This document shows positions 26,145 to 34,364 of a stretch of DNA of 64,000 nucleotides, piece after piece. Origin of the DNA: Paludisphaera borealis (lineage in GTDB: Bacteria > Planctomycetota > Planctomycetia > Isosphaerales > Isosphaeraceae). The DNA lies in the NCBI RefSeq assembly GCF_001956985.1, contig NZ_CP019082.1:1302001-1366000 (forward strand), given 5' to 3'. How positions within the stretch are numbered: position 1 is the stretch's first letter; each line of letters opens with the position of its first letter. A program made the translations under genes and the position numbers. Under the pieces are notes generated by a model. The model saw nothing but the letters and a program-made list of their open reading frames with translations. It was not told the origin of the DNA and searched no databases.

Positions 26145-27173
26145 ATGTCGTTTCGGAAGCCTTGGATCACGCTCTTGCTGGCGTTCCTCTCGGTGCCGGG
26201 ATCACCCGGCGACCCAGGAATCCGCCCCGCCCACGCCCAGGACGCCACCAGGACCGAGGCCGCCGGGGCGCGGGGCCCTACCCCGGGGCCGACGGCCGAG
26301 GAGAAGACGATCCTCGGCCTCGACGAGGCGTTCGTCCAGGCTTACAACAACGGCGACGCCAAGGCCCTGGCCGCCCTGTTCGCCGAGGACGCGGAAGTCG
26401 TCGAGGACGACGGATCGCATTACCGGGGTCGCGCCCTGGTCGCGAAATCCCTGGCCGAGACGTTCGAGGCGAACAAGGGGGCCAAAATCGCCTTCGACGT
26501 CGAGTCGATCCGGTTCCTCACGCCCGACGCCGCCAAGGAAGAAGGCCGATCGATCGTGACGCCGGTCAAGGGGCCGGCGGTCTCGCGGCTGTACACGGTG
26601 CTCTACGTCCGTCGCGAGGGCCGCTGGCTGATCGCCGACGTTCGCGAGGAGCGCGATCCGAGCGTCCCCCCGCACGAGCGGCTGGAAGAGCTTTCGTGGT
26701 TGATCGGCGACTGGCTCGACGAGGGGGACGACGCCGTCGTCCGGGTCAACTGCCGATGGTCGGAGGATGGCAACTTCCTGATCCGGTCGTTCACCGTCAA
26801 GCATCAGGGCAAGCCCGCACTGTCGATCATCCAGCGGATCGGCTGGGACCCGCTGGCCAAACAGCTCCGGTCGTGGGAATTCGATTCGGAAGGAGGCTTC
26901 GGCGAAGGTCGATGGACGCGCGACGGTGATCGCTGGATCGTCAAGCATGCCGCCGTCCAGCCGGAAGGCTCGACCGCCTCGGCCACCAACATCATGACCC
27001 GCGAACGCCCCGACCTGGTCCGTTGGGTCTCGACCGACCGCATCGTCGACGGCCGGCGTGAGTCGGACGGAGCAACCTACACACTCGTCCGGGTCCCCTC
27101 GTCGCCGGGGCCGAAAGTCGACGACAAGAAGGCGACTTCCGAATCACCCGACGCCCCAAGGAGCCCACGATGA
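26145..27173 (+). CDS. Exported SnoaL-like (SgcJ/DUF4440 type) protein
   Basis: This encodes 342 residues. A signal peptide (ITLLLAFLSVPGSPG, ending near APAHAQ-like AHAQDA at 31) is followed at 50-170 by an NTF2/SnoaL-like cone: VQAYNNGDAKALAALFAEDAEVVEDDG, HYRGRALVAKSL and LYTVLYVRREGRWLIADVREE. Residues 180-310 form a second region beginning ELSWLIGDWLDEG, like the lipocalin-type domain of DUF1579-like proteins. Such proteins often follow SnoaL domains in planctomycetes. No catalytic role is known. The stop overlaps the next ATG (ATGA). Confidence 0.75.
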   Translation: MSFRKPWITLLLAFLSVPGSPGDPGIRPAHAQDATRTEAAGARGPTPGPTAEEKTILGLDEAFVQAYNNGDAKALAALFAEDAEVVEDDGSHYRGRALVAKSLAETFEANKGAKIAFDVESIRFLTPDAAKEEGRSIVTPVKGPAVSRLYTVLYVRREGRWLIADVREERDPSVPPHERLEELSWLIGDWLDEGDDAVVRVNCRWSEDGNFLIRSFTVKHQGKPALSIIQRIGWDPLAKQLRSWEFDSEGGFGEGRWTRDGDRWIVKHAAVQPEGSTASATNIMTRERPDLVRWVSTDRIVDGRRESDGATYTLVRVPSSPGPKVDDKKATSESPDAPRSPR

Positions 27174-28813
27174 ACCGCAATTTGATGATGCGATCGCTCC
27201 TGATTTTGTCGATGGCCGTCCTGGCGCCCGCCGACCTGGCCTTCGCTCGGGGCTTCGGCGGCGGAGGAAGAGGCGGCGGCGGTGGCGGCTTCCGTGGCGG
27301 CGGCTACGGCGGCGGTGGCTTTCGTGGCGGTGGCGGCTATGGCGGCTATGGCGGCGGTGGCTTTCGTGGCGGCGGCTTCAGCGGCGGTTACGGGGGGTAT
27401 CGGGGCGGTTACGGCGGGATGTCGTCGTTCGGCCGTACTCCGTCGTTCAGCGCTCCACGCACCTACAACGCGCCCGGCGCGGGTCGGCTCGACTACGGGG
27501 CTCGCACCGGCTCGTACAACACGGCTCGGGGCGGGAGTGTCAACTATGGCGCCGCCGGAGTCGGCGGTCGCGGGCTGGGGGGCGTCGAAGCCGGTCGAGG
27601 CGTGTACGGCATCGCGGGGACGACGGCCGGCGGACGCAGCTTCGCCGACGTGGGCCGCGTCGGCGGGGTGGCCGGCGGGCGCGGAGTTTACGGCGCGTCG
27701 ACGATGCGCCCGTACGGGTTCAACGCCTACGGTGGCTATCACAACGGTTGGATGCACGGTTACTGGAACGGCCACGACAACGCGGCCTGGGGATGGCGGT
27801 CGCCGTACTGGGGAGGCGGCCTCTGGGGCTCGGGGCTCGGCTGGGGCATGGGGATGGGCCTGGGACTGGGCTGGGGCCTGTCCTCTTGGGGGTACGGCTC
27901 ATCTCTGTACGGCATGGGCTACATGCCGTACATGAACCCTTATTACTCGAATGCGTTCGTCGCGAGCGCCCCTTACGACTATTCGCAGCCGATCGACACG
28001 ACGGCCGCGCCTGTCGACCAGATGACGGCCGACCCGGCGGTCGCCCTGTTCGACGCGGGCCGCGAGTCCTTCAAGCAGGGGAATTACGACGAGGCCCTCA
28101 AGCAGACCGACGAGGCCCTGAAGCAGCTTCCCAGCGATACCACGCTGCACGAGTTCCGGGGCGCATGCCTGTTCGCCCTGGGCCGTTACGAAGAGGCCGC
28201 GGCGACCCTTTACGCCGTGCTCTCGGTCGGACCCGGTTGGGATTGGACGACCCTGGTCGGCCTGTATCCCAACGTCGACGTCTACACGGTGCAGCTCCGG
28301 GCGCTCGAAGCCTACTGCAAGTCGCACAGCTCGGGCCCGGCGTGGTTCGTGCTCGCTTATCACTACCTGACCCAGGGGTTCACCGACGCGGCGGTGACGG
28401 CTCTCAAGCACGTCGTGGCGCTCAGCCCGAGCGACACGCTGTCGGCGAAGCTGCTCAAGCAGCTCGACGCGCCCAAGACCGAGCCCGTGGCGACGACGGC
28501 GCCCGCGCCGGCGACGGACACGGTCCTGCCCGCGGGGGCGACGATCGCCGGAACGTGGACCGCCACGCCGTCGGCCGATCTTACGGTGTCGCTCACCATC
28601 GCCGAAGGGGGCGCGTTCACCTGGAAGGCGACGCACAAAGACCAGCCGCGGACGTTCAACGGTTCGTCGACCTTCGGCGACGGCCTGCTCACGTTGGTTC
28701 AGGACCAGGGGCCGGCGATCGTCGGCCGGGTGTCGTGGACCGACCCCACGCACATGACCTTCCGGATCGTCGGCGACGGCCCGGACGACCCGGGGCTCAG
28801 CTTCTCGAAATGA
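27170..28813 (+). CDS. Exported Gly-rich protein with TPR-like region
   Basis: This encodes 547 residues. After a signal peptide (LLILSMAVLAPADLAFA) come about 55 residues of nearly pure Gly with Arg, Phe and Tyr (27-80), then a Gly/Tyr/Trp-rich region up to 265 that includes GWGMGMGLGLGWGLSSW. Residues 285-420 look like TPR helices (ALFDAGRESFKQGNYDEAL, GACLFALGRYEEAAATLYAVL). A C-terminal beta domain (GTWTATPSADLTVSLTIAEGG) ends the chain. It may be a surface or matrix protein that self-associates through the Gly-rich part. It is coupled to the upstream SnoaL-like gene by a 4-base overlap. Confidence 0.75.
   Translation: MNRNLMMRSLLILSMAVLAPADLAFARGFGGGGRGGGGGGFRGGGYGGGGFRGGGGYGGYGGGGFRGGGFSGGYGGYRGGYGGMSSFGRTPSFSAPRTYNAPGAGRLDYGARTGSYNTARGGSVNYGAAGVGGRGLGGVEAGRGVYGIAGTTAGGRSFADVGRVGGVAGGRGVYGASTMRPYGFNAYGGYHNGWMHGYWNGHDNAAWGWRSPYWGGGLWGSGLGWGMGMGLGLGWGLSSWGYGSSLYGMGYMPYMNPYYSNAFVASAPYDYSQPIDTTAAPVDQMTADPAVALFDAGRESFKQGNYDEALKQTDEALKQLPSDTTLHEFRGACLFALGRYEEAAATLYAVLSVGPGWDWTTLVGLYPNVDVYTVQLRALEAYCKSHSSGPAWFVLAYHYLTQGFTDAAVTALKHVVALSPSDTLSAKLLKQLDAPKTEPVATTAPAPATDTVLPAGATIAGTWTATPSADLTVSLTIAEGGAFTWKATHKDQPRTFNGSSTFGDGLLTLVQDQGPAIVGRVSWTDPTHMTFRIVGDGPDDPGLSFSK
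27255..27420 (+). repeat. Gly-coding low-complexity repeat
   Basis: Here the DNA is a run of GGC/GGT triplets broken by TTCCGT, TACGGC and TATGGC units, with GGTGGCTTTCGTGGCGG recurring three times. It codes the Gly-rich segment of the protein and is prone to length change by slippage. Confidence 0.7.
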
Positions 28814-28861
28814 CCCTCGGCTCTCGCGGTTTGACGCTCGAACACGTGTTTTCAGGCTTGG

Positions 28862-28894
28862 CGTGGGACCGACCTCCGTGCGGTCGGTCCCACG
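28862..28894 (+). terminator. Strong hairpin after the Gly-rich protein gene
   Basis: CGTGGGACCGACC (28862-28874) and GGTCGGTCCCACG (28882-28894) form a perfect 13-bp stem around TCCGTGC, 48 bases past the stop at 28813. It fits a terminator, though without a T-run, and could equally be a dispersed palindromic repeat. Confidence 0.5.
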
Positions 28895-28974
28895 GCTCGC
28901 CGTAACGGACACGACAGGATCTCGGCCGGCAAAAAGACGGTTCCCGCACGCACCTGCCTCGAAGCGCCGCGACC

Positions 28975-29017
28975 CTCATCCGGCCTTCGGCCCCATTCCC
29001 CCCAAGGGAGACGGGAT
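28975..29017. repeat. Intergenic repeat-like segment
   Basis: The segment CCTCATCCGGCCTTCGGCC, followed by CCATTCCCCCCAAGGGAG, has the form of a dispersed intergenic element common in GC-rich bacteria, with nested self-complementary parts (GGCC-TTC-GGCC, CCC...GGG). Only one copy was found in this window. Confidence 0.4.
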
Positions 29018-29120
29018 GTTTGCGCCGGCATTTCTTGATGTCCGCGCGCAACGAGCGAACCAATCACGCTCATCCAACGCGCCCGCAATGGGTTCTTCTG
29101 AAAATCTTCCGGGCCATGTG

Positions 29121-30269
29121 TCAGGCTGCAGGGGCTGGTAGTTGGCGTTCGCGGTAGTCGGCCCCGTTCTTGAGCAGGTGCCAGATCACCACCAGGATCT
29201 TGTGCGCCACGGCGATGAGAGCCTTCTTTTTCCCGAGTCGTGGGACCCATCGACGGTAGCAGATGCTGAAGGCGGTGTTCTTGGCGTGGCTGGCCGACCA
29301 CGCCGACTGCACCAGGAGCGAACGCAGCCACGGACTCCCCTTGGTCGTCTTGCCGCTGCGGCGTTTGCCGGCGCTTTGGTCGTTGCCCGGGCACAGCCCC
29401 GCCCAGGAGCAGAGGTGGCCCGCGGTCGGGAACGACTCCACGTCCGGCCCGATCTCCCCCACGATCACCTCCGCCGCCCGATCCCCCACTCCGGGGATCC
29501 CCTGGAGCCGGCCCGCCGCCTCGTCGAACGGCCTCATGGCCTCGTCGATCCGCTCGTCCAGCCGCTCGATCAGGCGTTCCAACGCGTCGATCTGATCCGT
29601 CAGCAGCCGGAGCACGAAGCGGTGGTGGTCGGTGACCCGGCCCAACAGCGCCCGCCTCAGCTCGGGGATCTTGCCCCGGAGCCGCTGCTTGGCCAGATCG
29701 GCCAGCTTCTCCGGGTCGTCCTGGCCGTCGATGATCGCCCGGATCATGGCGCGCCCCGAGGCCCCCAGGACGTCGCTGGCCACCGACCCCAGCTTGACGT
29801 TGGCGTCCTCCAGCGTCTTCTGGAGGCGATTGGCCACCGCGGCGCGGTCGCGGACCAACTCGGTGCGCTGCCGGGTCAGGTCGCGAAGCTCGCGGATCTC
29901 CGGCTTGGGGATGAAGCTGGGCGACAGCAGGCCGTGCTGGAGCAACTGGGCGATCCACTCGGCGTCCTTGACGTCGGTCTTGCGGCCGGGGACCTGCTTG
30001 AGCCGCCCGGCGTTGACCAGCATCACGTCGAATCGCCCTTCCAGGATGTGGAAGATCGGCTTCCAGTAGACGCCCGTGCTCTCCATGGCGACCTCGCGGA
30101 CGCCGTGGGCGTCGAGCCAGTCGGCCAGGGCCAGCAAGTCCGCGGTCATCGTGCCGAAGGTGTGGACCACCGAGGCGACCGAGCCGTCGGGGTTGATGTG
30201 GCGGACGCAGGCGACGACGGTCTTCTTGTGGACGTCGAGCCCGGCGCAGCGATCGTGAACGATGTCCAT
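29121..30269 (-). CDS. IS110 family transposase (DEDD recombinase)
   Basis: This encodes 382 residues, a normal length for IS110 recombinases. The RuvC-like N-terminal domain has the DEDD set: D12 in AGLDVHKKTVV, E63 in AMESTGVYW, D99 and D102 in KTDVKDAEW. A coiled region follows and then the second transposase domain (LQGIPGVGDRAAEVIVGEIG, CSWAGLCPGNDQSAGKRRSG) with the Ser that acts in strand transfer. The ATG at 30269 follows GGAGGGG. The frame is intact, so the element may be active. It sits in a gap between two genes and damages neither. Confidence 0.93.
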   Translation of the reverse strand: MDIVHDRCAGLDVHKKTVVACVRHINPDGSVASVVHTFGTMTADLLALADWLDAHGVREVAMESTGVYWKPIFHILEGRFDVMLVNAGRLKQVPGRKTDVKDAEWIAQLLQHGLLSPSFIPKPEIRELRDLTRQRTELVRDRAAVANRLQKTLEDANVKLGSVASDVLGASGRAMIRAIIDGQDDPEKLADLAKQRLRGKIPELRRALLGRVTDHHRFVLRLLTDQIDALERLIERLDERIDEAMRPFDEAAGRLQGIPGVGDRAAEVIVGEIGPDVESFPTAGHLCSWAGLCPGNDQSAGKRRSGKTTKGSPWLRSLLVQSAWSASHAKNTAFSICYRRWVPRLGKKKALIAVAHKILVVIWHLLKNGADYRERQLPAPAA

Positions 30270-30495
30270 GACGTCCCCTCCAACTCGAGTGGTCGGAAAC
30301 GAAGCAGTCCGAGCCGGTGGGACGACCTCGGGGCGTAAAGCAGTTTCTTCTACGTGCTCCCCCGCTTCCGGGGGGCGACAGGACGGGGTTCGACATGAAG
30401 TCGAGCCGAGGCCGGGACCAAGTTCCTTCGCGGGTTCGCGACACCAAAGCCAATGACGGCCTCTCGCCCAGGGCCGGACATCCGCAGCATAACCC
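30270..30495 (-). ncRNA. Candidate IS110 bridge RNA leader
   Basis: In IS110-group elements the non-coding end upstream of the recombinase encodes a bridge RNA with loops that pair to donor and target DNA. This region is upstream of the recombinase, holds no credible gene and has stem-forming segments, for example CCCCC with GGGGG around GCTTCC near 30358-30373 and CCGAG with CTCGG near 30309-30334. That it is a bridge RNA is inference from the family. Confidence 0.3.
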
Positions 30496-30538
30496 AACCC
30501 GACCCCATTTTCATGGGACGGGTTGAGCCAAAGGCTCA
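30496..30538. repeat. Adjacent inverted repeats upstream of IS110 transposase
   Basis: Two hairpins lie back to back: AACCCG and C-GGGTT arms enclosing CCCAT/ATGGG (30496-30524), then TGAGCC (30524-30529) with GGCTCA (30533-30538) around AAA. They may be part of the element's left end, or the palindromic target into which it inserted, as is common for IS110 relatives. Confidence 0.4.
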
Positions 30539-30904
30539 TGACCGTTCCTTCCGCAACGCGCGCCGGGAACTCGGGAAGCTGCTCCGCGCAAGCCCTTATC
30601 TCGCCGCATCGAATCCAGTCAGATGCTGCGCGAAAACCGAGCGGTCGAGCCTGAGCCGGCACCACGACCCAGCATTTCCAGCGACCGTCCCGCCGAATTT
30701 TCATCGATGTTAAATACCTTTCATAGGCGATCTTGCGCCCATTGTCCGTTCGCCCCGGCCGAATCGTGGCACGCGGGCTGCTAAGTTCACCGGTGCCCTT
30801 GCATGGATTGCTGAATTATTCAGCAGCAGGTCGACGTATTTCGCGGGCTCGCTCGCCGCGGTCGGAATGAATACGACCCGAAGCCTGATTGCCGGTCGGC
30901 GCCG

Positions 30905-32734
30905 ATGAATCGGAAACAGCCCATGGACCCGAACGAATTTCTCGACGACCAGAAGCAATACCTCCAGGGTTTCATGAGCGGCGCCCAGTTCGCCCGGGCG
31001 GGCCGGGGCTTGGCGACGTTCGAACAGGTGCTCGGGCTGTCGAAGGCGGCGACCTCGACGCCGACGCCCAAGCCGGATGGGACGACGGGCCCCGAGGAGT
31101 TGCACTGGAACGCCCAGCGTCGTGTGATCGATGAAGGGAAAACGCTGACGCCGCAGGAGCAAGCCAAGCGAGTCCGCCACCCGCTCGACATGTGGGACGA
31201 CCTCGCCCGCCACGCGGCCGAGAGTCGGTTCCCCCGAGGCGACGACGTGCTCGCCTTCAAATACCACGGCCTTTTCTATGTGTCGCCCGCTCAAAACGCG
31301 TACATGTGCCGGCTGCGGCTGGCGGGGGGCTTCGTCGACAGTCATCAATTCCGGGGGATCGCCCGGATCGCCGACGATTGGGGGGGAGGTTACGCCGACG
31401 CCACCACGCGGGCCAACCTCCAGATCCGCGAGATCAAGGCGGCCGACGGGCCGAAGGTCGTCACGGCCCTCGAAGACCTGGGCGTCGTGACCCGAGGCTC
31501 GGGCGCCGACAACATCCGCAACGTCACCGGCAGTCCGACCGCCGGGATCGACCCGTCGGAGCTGATCGACACCCGACCGTTCTGTCGGGAGATGCACCAT
31601 TACATCCTCCACAACCGTTGGCTCTACGGACTGCCGAGGAAGTTCAACATCGCGTTCGACGGCGGCGGCGCCGTCTCGGCGCTGGAAGACACCAACGACA
31701 TCGGCTTCACGGCGGTTCGCGTCGGCGAGGGCCAGGCCGCGCCGGCCGGGGTTTACTTTCGGCTGATGCTGGGCGGGATCAGCGGCCACCGCGATTTCGC
31801 CCTCGACGAGGGGGTTTTGCTCACTCCCGACCAGTGCATTCCCGTGGCCGCGGCGATCCTCCGCGTTTTCATCGAGCACGGCGACCGGACCGACCGCAAG
31901 AAGGCCCGGCTCAAATATCTGCTCGACCGTTGGGGGCACGAGAAGTTCGTCGAGACGGTCGAGACCCTGCTACCGTCCCGCTTGACCCGGTTTCCGCTCG
32001 AACAGTGTCAGCCGAGGCCGGCGGTCGACAAGCACGGCCATATCGGCGTCCACGCTCAGAAGCAGCCGGGACGGTTCTACGTGGGGGTCGTGCTGACCGT
32101 CGGCCGGATGACGACCGACCAGATGCGCGGGCTGGCCGCGATCGCCGACCGGTACGGCAGCGGCACGATCCGGTTGACCGTCTGGCAGAACCTGCTGATC
32201 TCCGATGTGGCCGAGGCCGACCTTCCGGCCGTCCGGTCGGCGATCGAAGACCTTGGCCTGGGCTGGAAGGCGGGGCCGGTCCGCGGCGGGCTGATCGCCT
32301 GCACGGGGAACGCCGGCTGCCGGTTCGCCGCGTCCGACACCAAAAGCCACGCGTTGGCGATCGCCGACCACCTCGACCCTCGAATCACGATGAATCAGCC
32401 GGTGAACATCCATTTGACCGGCTGCCCGAATTCGTGCGCCCAGCACTACATCGGCGACATCGGGCTGCTCGGCGCGGGCGTCGAAGTGGGCGACGACGTG
32501 GTTGAAGGCTACCACGTCTTCCTGGGCGGCGGTTACGGCGACGAGCGAGGCGTCGGCCGCGAGGTTCTCCGATCGGTCCCTGCGACGGACGTGCCGATGG
32601 TGGTGGAGCGGTTGCTTCAAACCTACCAGGAGCGCCGGTCGTCGCCGGACGAGTCGTTCGACGGCTTCGTGCGCCGTCATCCGACCGAGCAGTTGAAAGC
32701 GTGGTTCGAGCGCCGAGACCCGGCCTCCTCATGA
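30905..32734 (+). CDS. nirA: Ferredoxin-type nitrite reductase (siroheme, [4Fe-4S])
   Basis: This encodes 609 residues. It reduces nitrite to ammonium with six electrons. Two nitrite/sulfite reductase half-repeats are visible: GGGYADATTRANLQIREI in the first and GSGTIRLTVWQNLLISDV in the second. The cluster ligands are C466 and C472 (ACTGNAGCRFA) and C507 and C511 (LTGCPNSCAQH), the canonical spacing; the last Cys bridges to siroheme. The N-terminus has an unusual FLDDQKQYLQGFMSGAQFA segment akin to the start of the next gene. It is first in the nitrate operon, 21 bases before the flavin reductase. ATG at 30905 or 30923 could be the start. Confidence 0.92.
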   Translation: MNRKQPMDPNEFLDDQKQYLQGFMSGAQFARAGRGLATFEQVLGLSKAATSTPTPKPDGTTGPEELHWNAQRRVIDEGKTLTPQEQAKRVRHPLDMWDDLARHAAESRFPRGDDVLAFKYHGLFYVSPAQNAYMCRLRLAGGFVDSHQFRGIARIADDWGGGYADATTRANLQIREIKAADGPKVVTALEDLGVVTRGSGADNIRNVTGSPTAGIDPSELIDTRPFCREMHHYILHNRWLYGLPRKFNIAFDGGGAVSALEDTNDIGFTAVRVGEGQAAPAGVYFRLMLGGISGHRDFALDEGVLLTPDQCIPVAAAILRVFIEHGDRTDRKKARLKYLLDRWGHEKFVETVETLLPSRLTRFPLEQCQPRPAVDKHGHIGVHAQKQPGRFYVGVVLTVGRMTTDQMRGLAAIADRYGSGTIRLTVWQNLLISDVAEADLPAVRSAIEDLGLGWKAGPVRGGLIACTGNAGCRFAASDTKSHALAIADHLDPRITMNQPVNIHLTGCPNSCAQHYIGDIGLLGAGVEVGDDVVEGYHVFLGGGYGDERGVGREVLRSVPATDVPMVVERLLQTYQERRSSPDESFDGFVRRHPTEQLKAWFERRDPASS

Positions 32735-32755
32735 CCATCGAGGTTCAAAGACGCC

Positions 32756-34327
32756 ATGGCAGTGCCCGTCCTCCCCGAAAGCGCTCCGTTCACGCCCATG
32801 CAGCGAGCCTGGCTGAACGGATTTTTCGCCGGCATGCTCAACGTCGACTCAGCCCCGATCGACTCTTTCGCCGCGCCCTCCATTCCGGTCGCGGCCGAGC
32901 CGGTCGTCGTGGAGGATTTCCCCTGGCACGATCCGGCCCTGGCGCTCGACGAGCGCCTGAAGCTGGCTGACGGCCGCCCTCCCGAACGGGTGATGATGGC
33001 CGCGATGGCCCAGCTCGACTGCGGCGCGTGCGGCTACCTCTGCAAGACCTACGCCGAGGCTGTCTTCGGCGGCGAGGAGTCCGACCTGACCAAGTGTACG
33101 CCGGGCGGTCGCGAGACGGCCAGGAAGCTCAAGGAACTGGTCGCCGCCAGGAAATCGAGCCCGGTCAAAACCAACGGTTCGGTCGCGGTCGTCGATAAGT
33201 CCTCCCACGGCCGGGCCAATCCGTTCCGGGCGCCGCTCCTGAGGTCCGAATCGCTGAACCGCCCCGGCTCGGCCAAGGACGTCCGGATGGTGGCGCTCTC
33301 GCTCAAGGGGAGCGGCCTGTCGTACGAGGTCGGCGACGCCCTCGGCGTGTTCCCCGAGAACGACCCGGAACTGGTCGAGGCGATCATCAAGGCGATGGGC
33401 GCACGCGGCGACGAATGGGTGCCGATCCCGGGCGGGAGCTGCATCCATCTTTACGAGGCCCTGACGAACCATTATGTGATCACCAAGATCGGCGACGACT
33501 TCGCCTCGTTGATGGCGGCTCACGCCACGACCGAATCCGAGGCGGCCACGCTGCGGACGTTGGTCGAGGACGACGCCGAGGGAATCCCGGCGCACTGGGA
33601 CGTGCTCGACGTCCTGGAGCAGTTCCCGTCCGCCCGGCCGCCGCTGGGCGAGATGGTCGGGGCGCTGTCGTCGCTTCAGCCTCGGCTGTACTCGATTTCC
33701 TCGTCGTTGAAAGCGTTTCCCGACGAGGTCCATTTGACGGTCGGCGTGGTCCGGTACGAGCAAGGCGGAAGGCGGCGGCGCGGGGTCGCGTCGAACTTCC
33801 TGGCCGAGACGCTGCGGCCCCGTCTCAAGGCCAGCGTGTTCGTCCATACGTCCCCTGGGTTCCGGCTGCCGGCCGACGACGGCGCCCCGGTCGTCATGAT
33901 CGGACCGGGGACCGGCGTCGCGCCGTTTCGGGCCTTCCTCCAGGATCGTGCGTCATCAGGGGCCAAAGGCCGTAACTGGCTGTTCTTCGGCGATCAGCGG
34001 AGCGAGACCGATTACCTCTACCGCGACGAGATCGAGACGTACCGGGCCGTCGGCCTGCTGACGCGGCTCGACCTGGCGTTCTCGCGCGACCAGGCCGAGA
34101 AGGTCTACGTGCAGCACAAGATGCGCGAGTCGGCCGCCGAGCTGTGGAGCTGGCTCGAAGCCGGCGCCCACGTCTACGTCTGCGGCGACGCCCGCAAGAT
34201 GGCCCTGGACGTCGATTTCGCCCTCCGCGAGATCGTCGCCGACCAGGGCCGGATGTCGGCCGACGCGGCCAAAGAGTACCTGAAGACGATGAGCCAGTCC
34301 GGCCGCTACCAGCGCGACGTTTACTGA
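32756..34327 (+). CDS. CysJ-like flavin reductase with Fe-S domain in place of flavodoxin
   Basis: This encodes 523 residues. It begins PMQRAWLNGFFAGML, the helix found at the start of sulfite reductase flavoproteins. Instead of a flavodoxin domain it has a cysteine motif like the Fe4 domain of RnfB: C89, C92, C96 and C114 in CGACGYLC...KCTPGG. Residues 150-523 are the FAD and NADP parts: RLYSISSS binds FAD, IGPGTGVAPFRAFLQ and the C-terminal YVCGDARKMALDVD bind NADPH; the end YQRDVY is the usual aromatic cap. It probably passes electrons from NAD(P)H through FAD and the cluster to nitrite or nitrate reductase, both adjacent. This gene may replace ferredoxin-NADP reductase plus ferredoxin. 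Confidence 0.85.
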   Translation: MAVPVLPESAPFTPMQRAWLNGFFAGMLNVDSAPIDSFAAPSIPVAAEPVVVEDFPWHDPALALDERLKLADGRPPERVMMAAMAQLDCGACGYLCKTYAEAVFGGEESDLTKCTPGGRETARKLKELVAARKSSPVKTNGSVAVVDKSSHGRANPFRAPLLRSESLNRPGSAKDVRMVALSLKGSGLSYEVGDALGVFPENDPELVEAIIKAMGARGDEWVPIPGGSCIHLYEALTNHYVITKIGDDFASLMAAHATTESEAATLRTLVEDDAEGIPAHWDVLDVLEQFPSARPPLGEMVGALSSLQPRLYSISSSLKAFPDEVHLTVGVVRYEQGGRRRRGVASNFLAETLRPRLKASVFVHTSPGFRLPADDGAPVVMIGPGTGVAPFRAFLQDRASSGAKGRNWLFFGDQRSETDYLYRDEIETYRAVGLLTRLDLAFSRDQAEKVYVQHKMRESAAELWSWLEAGAHVYVCGDARKMALDVDFALREIVADQGRMSADAAKEYLKTMSQSGRYQRDVY

Positions 34328-34364
34328 GCCGCACGCGCGGCGCAACCGACGGGCCTCTCCCGCA

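Larger units (their letters stand above)
28814..29120. other. Intergenic region between the Gly-rich gene and the IS110 transposase
   Basis: These 307 bases hold the hairpin at 28862-28894, a repeat-like segment at 28975-29017, and one end of the IS110 element, whose exact border I cannot place. No gene is convincing. Confidence 0.45.
29121..30545 (-). mobile_element. IS110-type insertion sequence, approximate extent
   Basis: The transposase gene plus its long upstream non-coding part. IS110 elements have no obvious terminal inverted repeats, so I cannot give exact ends; the true element may run from about 29060 to anywhere between 30500 and 30720. The inverted repeats at 30496-30538 may lie at or just outside the left end. 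Confidence 0.4.
30270..30904. other. Gene-free region between IS110 transposase and nitrite reductase gene
   Basis: These 635 bases contain the IS110 leader, the hairpins at 30496-30538, and the upstream region of the nitrate assimilation operon, which should hold its promoter (an A/T-rich part lies at 30700-30725 and 30800-30840). No NtcA- or NtrC-type site could be identified with confidence. Confidence 0.45.

Noticed and set aside
26145-27173. SnoaL-like protein as an enzyme (polyketide cyclase)
   Set aside because: No polyketide genes and no conserved catalytic residues; the fold alone does not show activity.
30270-30704. N-terminal extension of the transposase up to 30704
   Set aside because: The extra 145 residues have no family pattern, and the RuvC-like domain begins directly at the ATG at 30269 with a good ribosome-binding site.
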